Part shown: positions 1 through 6,575 of the stretch, piece after piece | Layout: each line of letters opens with the position of its first letter | Position numbering within the stretch: the first letter of the stretch is position 1 | Source: Lachnospiraceae bacterium | GTDB taxonomy: Bacteria > Bacillota > Clostridia > Lachnospirales > Lachnospiraceae | Assembly (NCBI GenBank): GCA_020860745.1 | Contig: JAJBTR010000373.1 | Span: forward strand, 1 to 8,684 | Direction: 5' to 3' | DNA: 8,684 nt | Notes under the pieces: model-generated | What the model saw: only the letters and a program-made list of their open reading frames with translations | Told to the model about the DNA's origin: nothing | Databases searched by the model: none | Made by a program: the position numbers and the translations under genes

Positions 1-849
1 AAGCGATGCCATTAAAAGAGAAATCGACCTTGCCGTTCTTGATATACCACCAGCCGTTGGAATTGCTGTAATTAGCAACTCCGGTGTAGGAAGTCTGTAC
101 CTTGCTGCCAACAACATAATACCAGGTGCCTTTCGTGCCAAGTGCGCCGGTCTTATCCTGGATGACATTGTTATTATTGAACTTGACCTTGCCGCTTTCG
201 CAGTACCAGGATCCGTTGCTGTTGGTGCCAAAGCCGGTATAGTTAAACTGCACTTTGCCGCCTTTCACATACCACCAGCCATTTTTGTTTTTGGCTACAG
301 TATTGGCTGAGAAATCGACCTTGCCGTTCTTGATATACCACCAGCCATTACTGTTGGCATAATCCGCAACTCCAGTGTATCCTGTCTGTACTTTGCTGCC
401 CGTCACATAATATCAGGTGCCCTTTGTGCCCAGCGCCCCGGTTTTATCCTGGATTACACTGTTCTTTTTAAAGGTCACCTTGCCGTTCTCACAGTACCAG
501 GAGCCGTTGCTGTTGGTACCGAAGCCGGTGTAAGAAAACTGTACCTTGCCGCCTTTCACATACCACCAGCCATTTTTATTGTGCGCTATCGTATTGGCTG
601 AGAAGTCTACTTTACCGTTTTTCACATACCACCAGCCATTGGCATTGGCGTAGTCCGCGACGCCGGTGTAGCTTGTCTGGATAACACCGTTTTTGTAATA
701 GTACCAGTTCCCATCCGATGCCTTATAGACGCCGTTTAATGTTGCTGCCTCGGCTGTGACTGTCCCGGCTACGTTGGCAACGGCCGGGATAGCTGCAGCC
801 AGGCACAGGGCCGCACATAGTGAAAGAATCAGTTTTTTGCTTTCTTCAT
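1..849 (-). pseudogene. Secreted cell-wall-binding (YG/choline-binding-like) repeat protein, partial and disrupted
   Basis: This is the N-terminal part of a secreted protein made of aromatic-rich repeats of the form [14 protein letters not shown], the style of glucan/choline-type cell-wall-binding repeats in Clostridia surface proteins and amidases. The C-terminus lies beyond the left edge, so any catalytic domain is unseen. The start ATG (849-847) has an AGGGGAG ribosome binding site 7 nt upstream. Read from that ATG, the frame is MKKAKN and then TGA at 831-829. The -1 frame from 832 gives a typical signal peptide ([20 protein letters not shown], with a likely cleavage near TVTAEA), and this frame stays in register with all repeats down to base 1. 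A second lesion at 415-413 turns the Trp of GTWYY into TGA. The sister copy at about 115-125 keeps TGG. The reading frame continues cleanly past both lesions, so decay is recent, or the start is recoded, or there are base errors. The repeats and signal peptide are clear. The activity of the full protein is unknown. Confidence 0.8.
18..735 (-). repeat. Tandem 291-bp super-repeat (97 aa) of cell-wall-binding motifs
   Basis: Equivalent positions in the coding strand recur at exactly 291-bp intervals: the KVDFS-encoding segment appears at 18-30, 309-321 and 600-612. Each 97-residue unit contains about four 20-residue motifs in fixed order: [37 protein letters not shown], and a longer [17 protein letters not shown] motif. 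Two units are complete (18-308 and 309-599) and one N-terminal partial copy is visible (600-735). Such long, highly similar units are prone to copy-number change by recombination. Confidence 0.85.
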
Positions 850-907
850 TGTTTTACTCCCCTTTACTGTTTTGTGACAATTCTATTCTATCGCTTCGTT
901 CCTGTTT

Positions 908-936
908 ATTTTAGTGTTTATGACTCTATTTGTCAA
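908..936 (-). promoter_or_regulatory. Strong sigma-A type promoter of the repeat-protein gene
   Basis: Read on the minus strand, the site is a perfect -35 TTGACA (936-931), a 17-bp spacer, and -10 TAAAAT (913-908). Transcription would begin near 901, giving a leader of about 50 nt before the AGGGGAG site at 863-857 and the ATG at 849. Such an intact promoter is notable in front of a gene that carries two lesions. Confidence 0.75.
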
Positions 937-955
937 TGATTGCAAAATTTCATTT

Positions 956-974
956 TATACTGAACATTGAGGTG
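956..974 (+). promoter_or_regulatory. Likely -10 box and ribosome binding site of the XRE regulator
   Basis: TATACT (956-961) could serve as a -10 box, but the best -35 match, TTGTCA at 930-935, is 20 bp away, so the promoter is weak or activator-dependent. GAGGTG (969-974) lies 5 nt before the ATG at 980 and fixes the start. The TTGTCA overlaps the -35 of the divergent repeat-protein promoter, so the two promoters probably compete, and the regulator may bind here. Confidence 0.4.
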
Positions 975-979
975 TTCAG

Positions 980-1204
980 ATGAGATATAACGAACGGATA
1001 CGCGAGCTTCGGGAAGACCATTCCCTGACCCAACAAAAAATTGCTGACCTGCTCCATATCGGGCAGCGGACCTACGCTGATTACGAAAGCGGGAAGACCA
1101 GGATACCTATTGACAGTATCCTGATCCTTGCGAAACATTACAACGTATCCATGGATTATATCACCGGTGCAAGCAACATCCTCACACCATATCCGACCAG
1201 ATAG
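980..1204 (+). CDS. XRE/Cro-CI family helix-turn-helix regulator, 74 aa
   Basis: This is a small, single-domain DNA-binding protein. It starts MRYNERIRELREDHSLTQQK and has a canonical Cro/CI helix-turn-helix at about residues 16-38 (TQQKIADLLHIGQRTYADYE), followed by the usual SGKTRIPIDSILILAKHYNVSMDYI helices that complete the five-helix fold. There is no metal-binding, peptidase or sensor domain, so it is probably a simple dimeric repressor. The ATG is supported by GAGGTG 5 nt upstream. It is the only convincing plus-strand gene in the window. It diverges from the repeat-protein gene with overlapping promoter elements and converges on the small 75-aa gene, so control of the surface gene or of itself is plausible but inferred. 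In mobile elements such proteins often control element genes. Confidence 0.85.
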   Translation: MRYNERIRELREDHSLTQQKIADLLHIGQRTYADYESGKTRIPIDSILILAKHYNVSMDYITGASNILTPYPTR

Positions 1205-1242
1205 GCAGCTGTAATTGATAAAGTTCAGCTGCTTATTTTATT
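1203..1242 (+). terminator. Hairpin between convergent genes, probable terminator of the XRE gene
   Basis: GCAGCTG (1205-1211) pairs with CAGCTGC (1226-1232) around a 14-nt loop. The run TTATTTTATT follows on the plus strand. The T run is interrupted and the loop is large, so termination is probably only moderate. On the minus strand the hairpin follows the 75-aa gene's stop but has no T run after it. Confidence 0.45.
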
Positions 1243-1465
1243 CTATCTGTACCATATACCGGTCAAACCGATGGATCGAAGCATCCAGCTCACGGTGCAC
1301 CGCTTCCAGATAAAACCTTACCGCAGTGATCATATAAATATCTTTTGATTCCTGCTCATAGGCACATTCTACCACCCGAAGCATCCGCAGTAAAGATTCT
1401 AATGTATGCCTGACTTCCATAAAATCACGCAGAATCCCATATAATTCGTTCCTGTATCCAGCCAT
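1238..1465 (-). CDS. Small helical protein of unknown function downstream of tniQ, 75 aa
   Basis: I do not recognise this family. The 75-aa product (MAGYRNELYGILRDFMEVRH start) is almost wholly predicted helix with regularly spaced Leu, Met, Val and charged residues, for example LESLLRMLRVVECAYEQESK. It has no signal peptide, membrane segment or cysteine cluster. It looks like a cytoplasmic coiled or bundled helix protein. The start at 1465 is chosen because AGGAGG lies 11 nt upstream. An upstream in-frame ATG at 1582 would put 39 residues on top of the tniQ 3' end in another frame and gives a Gly/Pro-rich, non-protein-like sequence. It begins 48 bp after the tniQ stop on the same strand, so it is probably the last gene of the transposition operon. 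An accessory or cargo role is possible but unproven. Confidence 0.55.
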   Translation of the reverse strand: MAGYRNELYGILRDFMEVRHTLESLLRMLRVVECAYEQESKDIYMITAVRFYLEAVHRELDASIHRFDRYMVQIE

Positions 1466-1512
1466 CTTAATGTCATCCTCCTGTCTAAAATCTATCTCTG
1501 GTATATCAAAGG

Positions 1513-2976
1513 TTAAACCGCTACTTCCTGTATCGCCTGCCGGATATCTGCATCTGCAGCCTCCCGCAGGTATGGCAGGCACGCAAGGAAATTACTTTTG
1601 CGCATATTCGTCAGGTTACGGATATGCTTCCAGTTCAACACCCCGCCATCCTGCATGATCTGCCTGGCCGCCCAGACAACTTCCCGCGCCCAATACTGCT
1701 CCTGCGTTTCCTGATACCGTTCTACCTCGGCCCTGCACAGCGGGAGGTAATGGGATATCCTCCCGCCCGGCAGGTCGAGTATTCTTTCCACAGCAGCGAT
1801 GGAAACTTTCTTCGGCCTTACACATTCGCCGCCATATAAATCTTTTACTGCCACCTTTACAAGAGGAAGCGTATCCCTGTCGATCTGCGCCCAGTCCAAC
1901 GCTTTCCTCCCTGTTTGTGAGGGTCTCTCACCGGCCTTTAAACAGCCCCGGCTCTTCCTCTCACCAATGGCCTTTACCGTGTCATACGGGGCATGTAAGC
2001 GCCTGGCGATCTCCGGGTACTTGAAGCCCTGTTCGTGCAACAAAAACACCTGCTCATCAAAGGCTGCATGCTGTGGTTTCTCCGGCAGTGCCATGTGGAC
2101 CAGCTCTCTGGCTGGTACATTTAGGAACAGCGCCATCAGGCAGACCTCATAACAATTATAGTGTTCATCGTTAAGCACCTTCTGGATCTGCCAGATTTCC
2201 GTAAACCGGTTATCCGGCAAGTCCTTATAGTATTCTGTAAAATCCGCATGGAACAGGGCGATATTCCTCTGTTCCCCACGTATTGACAGATACTTTGTCC
2301 CCTCCATCCTGCTATGTAAAAATGCTCCTGTCGATACCGTTGATTCCGGGTCAAATCCTGACTGGAAGACTTCTGAGACATACCCGGCAACCCTGCATTC
2401 TATCCCATTGCCGGATACTTCCGCCGGAATTGTTAACGGCACCATCTCCTCTGCTGTAGTCAGCATCGGGCTCGTCTTCCCGCTGATGGCAACAGCGGAA
2501 TCGATCAGATGACACCCATGGACCGGGCATATATTAACGCCCGCCATCTGATGCTCCCGGTGCCAGTATGTCTCACCATACCGTTCCCTGTCACGCTCCG
2601 CACAGGCAGGGCAGTACCGTAAATACCTGCCCCCGCCGTTTCCTATTGGCAAGGGTAATAAATTCTGGTAGTTCCCCTCCATATACATCATCGACTGGAA
2701 TGCCTTTTGTTTCCTTACTATGGGGAGGAACCGCCCATAGTATGGAAACATCGTATGTTTTAAAATAACCTCTTCCATCGGCATATTACGCAGCAGAGAT
2801 TCTTTCGCCTCCGGCGTCAAGTGGTTGATAAATTCCATGTCCGGGCGGACGGCAGGATTGAAAAATAAATCCTCTGCACAATACCGGTAAGCCGGATAAC
2901 CGCATTTTACATACAGCCTTGCAAAGAGGCTGTAGACCAGCTCATCCGGGTAAAACTCCGGAAAGTATGGAATCAT
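1513..2976 (-). CDS. tniQ: TniQ/TnsD-like target-site selector of a Tn7-like element, 487 aa
   Basis: TniQ proteins choose the insertion site of Tn7-like elements and load the TnsC ATPase there. The N-terminal domain (start MIPYFPEFYPDELVYSLFAR) matches the family pattern of proline/aromatic residues then a short helix. A zinc-binding module follows: C122-PA-C125, histidines at 139 and 142, and C150-PVHG. A helix-turn-helix-like segment lies at about 310-340 (HEQGFKYPEIARRLHAPYDT). A TnsD-type C-terminal region has the DWAQIDRDTLPLV motif at about 361-373 and further helix-turn-helix candidates at about 387-410 and 445-470. The length and C-terminal DNA-binding region match site-specific TnsD rather than the short TniQ of CRISPR-guided elements. 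Its ATG sits inside ATGA with the tnsC stop, and its ribosome binding site (GGAGG) lies within the end of tnsC, so translation is coupled. Its likely target is the nearby guaA 3' end (inference). Confidence 0.88.
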   Translation of the reverse strand: MIPYFPEFYPDELVYSLFARLYVKCGYPAYRYCAEDLFFNPAVRPDMEFINHLTPEAKESLLRNMPMEEVILKHTMFPYYGRFLPIVRKQKAFQSMMYMEGNYQNLLPLPIGNGGGRYLRYCPACAERDRERYGETYWHREHQMAGVNICPVHGCHLIDSAVAISGKTSPMLTTAEEMVPLTIPAEVSGNGIECRVAGYVSEVFQSGFDPESTVSTGAFLHSRMEGTKYLSIRGEQRNIALFHADFTEYYKDLPDNRFTEIWQIQKVLNDEHYNCYEVCLMALFLNVPARELVHMALPEKPQHAAFDEQVFLLHEQGFKYPEIARRLHAPYDTVKAIGERKSRGCLKAGERPSQTGRKALDWAQIDRDTLPLVKVAVKDLYGGECVRPKKVSIAAVERILDLPGGRISHYLPLCRAEVERYQETQEQYWAREVVWAARQIMQDGGVLNWKHIRNLTNMRKSNFLACLPYLREAADADIRQAIQEVAV

Positions 2977-4229
2977 ACCGCCACCTCCTCTACCGTAAAA
3001 TACTGTTTTAACAAAGACACGATATCTAACCTTTCTGATTTTGCTTTCCCCGCCAGGGAGGAAACAGACACATCGTGTCCTGCTTCCTCACCTGCAGCGG
3101 AAGCAGTAATATTATTAATACGCTCCTTGACTTTTTTCCTCCTGCCCGTCTGCGGCTTATGTGTAACCGCAGGCTGTATGTAGCTGTGGAGCAGTGTCAG
3201 CCGTTTCCGGTACGCCTCATCCAGGGCAGGACGGTCTAATATCTCTCTCCCGGAAAGGATCGCCATCTCCTGCGCATCGTGGATGAGGGATACCACGACA
3301 GACACAACTCCCCCGCTGTGCTCAAACAGCCACGATGCGAGATCAGCTGTCAGCTCTGTCTGATTCTGTACATACTGATAGGAAAACAGTACGCTGCTGA
3401 CCTCCAGAAAAACATCGCCGTATTCCATCGGTCCATACTGCAGGCCCACGCTCCGCCGGGCCAGCTGCATGGCCTGTTCAAAGAACGGGACCGCCTCCGG
3501 CGTCCCTACCATACAGATCGAGATCCCGCTGTTGTTGATCAGCTGCGTCAACGCCCCGACCAGGCTTTTGCCGTTCTTGGAATTGACGACATGCTGTATC
3601 TCATCGCATACCAGCAGGCCGATATGATTTAAGTAGACCTGTGAGGCACTTCCGATCAGCATGTCAGTCGTTGCCCTTGACCGTATGGCATTGGTATAAT
3701 AATTACTTCCAAGGGCTTCATCCACTTTACGCAGGATTTCTAACAGCATCCCCTTTACAGACGAATCAAACGGGCACTGCACGGTCAGGCAGGGCAGGAT
3801 CTTTATATACGGCTTCTTTACTTCTATGATCCGATTCTCCGTCATAAGCGTGATCGCACGGCTTATGGCGGAGGACTTCCCGATCCCGGATGTCCCAATG
3901 ATGGTAAAGCTGTCGGAGTCGCCCATGATCGAAGTATAGTCCTGGCATAAGAACGCCCTGTGGTTTTCATATCCCTGCCTGACTGCCATCTTTGACGACT
4001 TCTTTTGCAACGAGCGTACCATTGCCAGATACAGCTTATGGTAAATCTCTGCGGACATGGCAGACGGGATATAGACCCGGTATAAATCCTGCAGCGCCAT
4101 CAGGCGCTGTGTCTGGCTTTCCGTCCTTACTGCGGAATCGTATTCCGGCAGGATCGCCAGTCTGCGGGTGAGCTTATCGCCAGACATAAGCTCCGGCAGT
4201 GACGATAAGATTTTCTGATAATCAGGCAT
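2973..4229 (-). CDS. tnsC: TnsC/TniB-like AAA+ ATPase of a Tn7-like element, 418 aa
   Basis: This is the ATP-dependent regulator that links target choice by TniQ to the TnsB transposase by forming filaments or rings on target DNA. The AAA+ motifs are intact: Walker A GTSGIGKSS at 112-120 (K118), Walker B LLVCDE at 205-210 (D209, E210), and a sensor-1-like MVGTPEA at 240-246. An N-terminal region of about 100 residues precedes the ATPase core. A C-terminal tail of about 60 residues, basic near GRRKKVKER (362-370), may contact partners. The start ATG overlaps the last 8 bp of tnsB, with AAGGAGG placed inside the tnsB coding sequence about 9 nt upstream. The 3' end overlaps tniQ by 4 bp. The last residues EEVAV are encoded by the tniQ ribosome binding site. 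No inactivating change is visible. Confidence 0.9.
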   Translation of the reverse strand: MPDYQKILSSLPELMSGDKLTRRLAILPEYDSAVRTESQTQRLMALQDLYRVYIPSAMSAEIYHKLYLAMVRSLQKKSSKMAVRQGYENHRAFLCQDYTSIMGDSDSFTIIGTSGIGKSSAISRAITLMTENRIIEVKKPYIKILPCLTVQCPFDSSVKGMLLEILRKVDEALGSNYYTNAIRSRATTDMLIGSASQVYLNHIGLLVCDEIQHVVNSKNGKSLVGALTQLINNSGISICMVGTPEAVPFFEQAMQLARRSVGLQYGPMEYGDVFLEVSSVLFSYQYVQNQTELTADLASWLFEHSGGVVSVVVSLIHDAQEMAILSGREILDRPALDEAYRKRLTLLHSYIQPAVTHKPQTGRRKKVKERINNITASAAGEEAGHDVSVSSLAGKAKSERLDIVSLLKQYFTVEEVAV

Positions 4230-6111
4230 TGATCCCGCCCTCCTTCACATAATCGAGGTGGCGGCGGTCACGCTCCCGCTGGCGGACCTTCCGCACGCCT
4301 TTTACGTCAGTATCTGCGGAGGATGCGGCATGTGCTACCGCCTCGATCTGGGCGGCCAACGCCACCTTTGCTTTTAAAGTATCCTCTGATACGGCTTTTA
4401 CAAGTGCTTTCTGCTGGTCCCGCAGCTGGCGCACCCCGGTAAGGCCAAGCCCCTCAAAACGGCCCTCAACCAGAGTAAAACGGACATAGGCGCCATTTTC
4501 CATCAGCCAGATATAAGAGACATCTTCCGGATTATAGGCAGCGGTAGCTGTGCCACCCGCCAGATACTTCTCTGCATAATCCTCGTGGTGATACCGAAGG
4601 CCATTTACCTTAAATCCGTATCGGGTAAATTTCCCCTCAGCCCTGGGAAGCAGGGTAAGCGTCAGCTCTCTGGGCGACACAGGAATGCGGTTGCACCCTT
4701 CCTGTGCCAGCCCAAAGTTCCAGATATCACTTGCGTGCGGCGCAATCCCCGCCGCCAGCATGGCATCCGTATACGGATAATTCTCCATGATCCTCTTACT
4801 GTTATAATAATAGATACAGTGCAATAACACCTGCTCAAACTGTGCCATGGTAAGGCAGGCATCCTTCCTGTAATCATGCGCTCCCCGCTCCCGGTAGTCC
4901 GGCTCGACCACACCTTTCCCTTTTAAGTAAGGCTTGTAGGATTCCTGGACCAGGTCGAAAAATTTCTCTACCGGGGATTTTAACTCTGCCCGGAAAGACG
5001 GCAGGTTTATGATCGTGACCCCAAGCTCCGTGATCTGCTCTACCGTCTGCGAGATATACTCGCTTCCCCGGTCAGTGACTAAGACTGCCGGGATAGCGCC
5101 GCTGCAGTCCCACTCTGCCGTTTTGATCTGGATCCCATGGCTAAGGCATAACTCCGCTTTATCCCGGACCACATTTAAAAACAGTCCCCGGAGGCTGTAG
5201 ACACCTCCCTCCCAGGAAAGGAAATACCCTTCACAAAGCCCGCTGTACGCATCGATACAGGCGGTGAGGATCGGCCTGCCGATGAGCTTCCCCGCATCAT
5301 CTACCAGGTAGATGTCACAGACCGTAGCGTCCAGCATCCCCACGCCGACATGCGGGGCAAACTCCTGTATGCCCCCGCCTGTCAGCGGGCGGCTGTTCCT
5401 CTGGTAATCCTTTAACCCGTTCCTGGAGATAAGGTAATTTTGGATATTCTTTGTTTTCCGGTAAAAGTAACGGAACTGATAGAATGACGGGTATCCCGGA
5501 ATCAGATTCCCCTCGCCATCGCAGTATTTCTCTTTCAGCAGTAAGGTATATGCCGTCATCAGGCTGTTCTTTTTGTAGTTATAAAAATATTTATTCAGCG
5601 CCCAGCGCATGTTCTTCTGGTCGCGGGTCAGTCCGGGCTTGTCCGCCCTCTTATGCGGGGCGAACGCCCTGATGTCCCGGTAAGCCAGGTAACGGCACAG
5701 ATAAGACCTTACCGTCTGCTTTGAAACGCCCCACTGCTCCGATGCAAGGGCGATCGCTTTGGAACGCTCCGCTTCCACCCCGACAAAAGGTAAAATCCCT
5801 GCGACCATCGTGAACCGCTCACGGATGCGCTTCCTGCACTCTGCGTCAAGGGAATCCATTTCCGGGAACGCGGCGCCTGTAAGCTCCTGCAATTCCTCTT
5901 CTGTACAGGGCTTGTACCCTGCCAATCTCTCTTTGCAGGAGCCATATCCAGCCGAACCCTCTTTATAAGGGTCATACCCATCCAATGATTCTTTTGTAAC
6001 CCAGCGGGGCATCGTAAGCTTCACGCAGTCGATCACCAGCAGCCGGTCTTCCTTGACCGCTAATACCCTGACAGCAGAATCCCCGGATGTATAAATGCTA
6101 TTTTTCTCCAT
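4222..6111 (-). CDS. tnsB: TnsB-like DDE transposase (Mu/Tn7 family), 629 aa
   Basis: This is the transposase that binds the element ends and joins 3' ends to target DNA. The retroviral-integrase-like catalytic core is clear: D261 (GMLDATVCDIY), D347 (VTDRGSEY) and E382 (SPVEKFF), a D-x85-D-x34-E arrangement that keeps all three metal ligands. A helix-turn-helix lies at about 117-142 (LASEQWGVSKQTVRSYLC) and would contribute to end binding. A Mu-transposase C-terminal beta-barrel-like region follows at about 480-545. The basic C-terminal tail (about 603-629, VRKVRQRERDRRHLDYV) is where TnsB proteins usually contact TnsC. Residues 42-71 contain three imperfect 10-residue repeats of the AGY..CKE type, unusual for this family as I know it. 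The ATG at 6111 overlaps the end of the tnsA-like gene by 14 bp, with a GGGGGT-like ribosome binding site. Nothing suggests inactivation. Confidence 0.93.
   Translation of the reverse strand: MEKNSIYTSGDSAVRVLAVKEDRLLVIDCVKLTMPRWVTKESLDGYDPYKEGSAGYGSCKERLAGYKPCTEEELQELTGAAFPEMDSLDAECRKRIRERFTMVAGILPFVGVEAERSKAIALASEQWGVSKQTVRSYLCRYLAYRDIRAFAPHKRADKPGLTRDQKNMRWALNKYFYNYKKNSLMTAYTLLLKEKYCDGEGNLIPGYPSFYQFRYFYRKTKNIQNYLISRNGLKDYQRNSRPLTGGGIQEFAPHVGVGMLDATVCDIYLVDDAGKLIGRPILTACIDAYSGLCEGYFLSWEGGVYSLRGLFLNVVRDKAELCLSHGIQIKTAEWDCSGAIPAVLVTDRGSEYISQTVEQITELGVTIINLPSFRAELKSPVEKFFDLVQESYKPYLKGKGVVEPDYRERGAHDYRKDACLTMAQFEQVLLHCIYYYNSKRIMENYPYTDAMLAAGIAPHASDIWNFGLAQEGCNRIPVSPRELTLTLLPRAEGKFTRYGFKVNGLRYHHEDYAEKYLAGGTATAAYNPEDVSYIWLMENGAYVRFTLVEGRFEGLGLTGVRQLRDQQKALVKAVSEDTLKAKVALAAQIEAVAHAASSADTDVKGVRKVRQRERDRRHLDYVKEGGINA
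5899..5988 (-). repeat. Three 30-bp imperfect repeats inside tnsB
   Basis: The segment encodes three successive decapeptides (SLDGYDPYKE, GSAGYGSCKE, RLAGYKPCTE), each with GY at positions 4-5 and E at position 10. The matching DNA has a 30-bp period. It lies between the N-terminal strand region and the helix-turn-helix of TnsB, so it probably forms a linker that grew by tandem duplication. Confidence 0.7.
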
Positions 6112-6445
6112 CGATGACTAACCCCCAATCTGAAACACCATGCCGTAACCAATAGTTCCTTGACGCATCCAGCAGCCGGACGGTCATTGGCTTTAATAGA
6201 AACCGCCGGGAAACACATTCCCGCACCATTAAGTCACCGCCAGCCTTCACGCAGACAAAGTCAGACGTATACTCCCCTTCCGGCAAACTAGCAAGCAGTA
6301 CATTACATCGAAACTCCGTCACCTCCTCACACCCTTGTAAGATGTCTGCATAAGCGGACTGGATCGCATCATACGTCCGGCAGACCTCCTTACACTTTGC
6401 CAGGGCGCGCTTCTCACAGCGCCCCTTGTAGCCTTTCTTCCTCAT
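6098..6445 (-). CDS. tnsA: TnsA-like endonuclease subunit, short, with altered catalytic motif, 115 aa
   Basis: TnsA nicks the 5' ends of the element so that Tn7 moves by cut-and-paste. The resemblance is mostly in the C-terminal half: EYTSDFVCV followed by MVREC, then a helix with DASRNYWLRHGVSDWGLVID, which parallels TnsA TDFLVD, IQVKP and ERRYWQQK...W. The conserved Asp (DF) is present. The following Q/E-x-K motif reads E-C-V, so the usual catalytic Lys is not in place. Only about 115 residues are present, much less than the roughly 270 of E. coli TnsA, and the C-terminal TnsC-contacting domain is absent. The ATG at 6445 is preferred over 6583, because the longer version would translate a block of repeats and palindromes. 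It overlaps tnsB by 14 bp and is first in the operon. Assignment is by position plus weak motifs. Confidence 0.6.
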   Translation of the reverse strand: MRKKGYKGRCEKRALAKCKEVCRTYDAIQSAYADILQGCEEVTEFRCNVLLASLPEGEYTSDFVCVKAGGDLMVRECVSRRFLLKPMTVRLLDASRNYWLRHGVSDWGLVIDGEK

Positions 6446-6536
6446 AACAGCACCTGTCCTTTCTGTTCCACAGGAATAGGATTCTCCCAAAAGCATCCCC
6501 AAAAACAAATGATTTTCCCCAAAAACAGATAATTCC

Positions 6537-6559
6537 TCCCAAAACCACCGCTTTTGGGA
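6537..6559. promoter_or_regulatory. Inverted repeat of two transposon-end motifs (hairpin)
   Basis: TCCCAAAA (6537-6544) pairs perfectly with TTTTGGGA (6552-6559) across the 7-nt loop CCACCGC. The two arms are oppositely oriented copies of the TTTTGGG core of the array. There is no T run on either side, so this is more likely a protein binding site than a terminator. Confidence 0.55.
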
Positions 6560-6561
6560 AA

Positions 6562-6575
6562 CGCGGATATCCGCG
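6562..6575. promoter_or_regulatory. Perfect 14-bp palindrome CGCGGATATCCGCG
   Basis: The sequence CGCGGATATCCGCG is fully self-complementary and lies about 120 bp before the tnsA start, directly beside the hairpin of end motifs. It is much more GC-rich than its surroundings. It may be an operator for a dimeric regulator of the transposition operon. No regulator can be assigned. Confidence 0.5.

Noticed and set aside
1..735. CRISPR-like or intergenic repeat array at the left edge
   Set aside because: The repeats are coding, 291 bp in period and all in one frame of a cell-wall-binding protein. There are no spacers. No CRISPR array or Cas gene is seen, so a CRISPR-guided transposon is not supported.
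850..979. Left transposon end between the XRE gene and the repeat-protein gene
   Set aside because: No copy of the TTTTTGGG motif array in the required inverted orientation is present, and the sequence is explained by divergent promoters.
1466..1582. Upstream start of the 75-aa gene at 1582
   Set aside because: The extension overlaps the tniQ 3' end in another frame, is Gly/Pro-rich, and ignores the AGGAGG before 1465.
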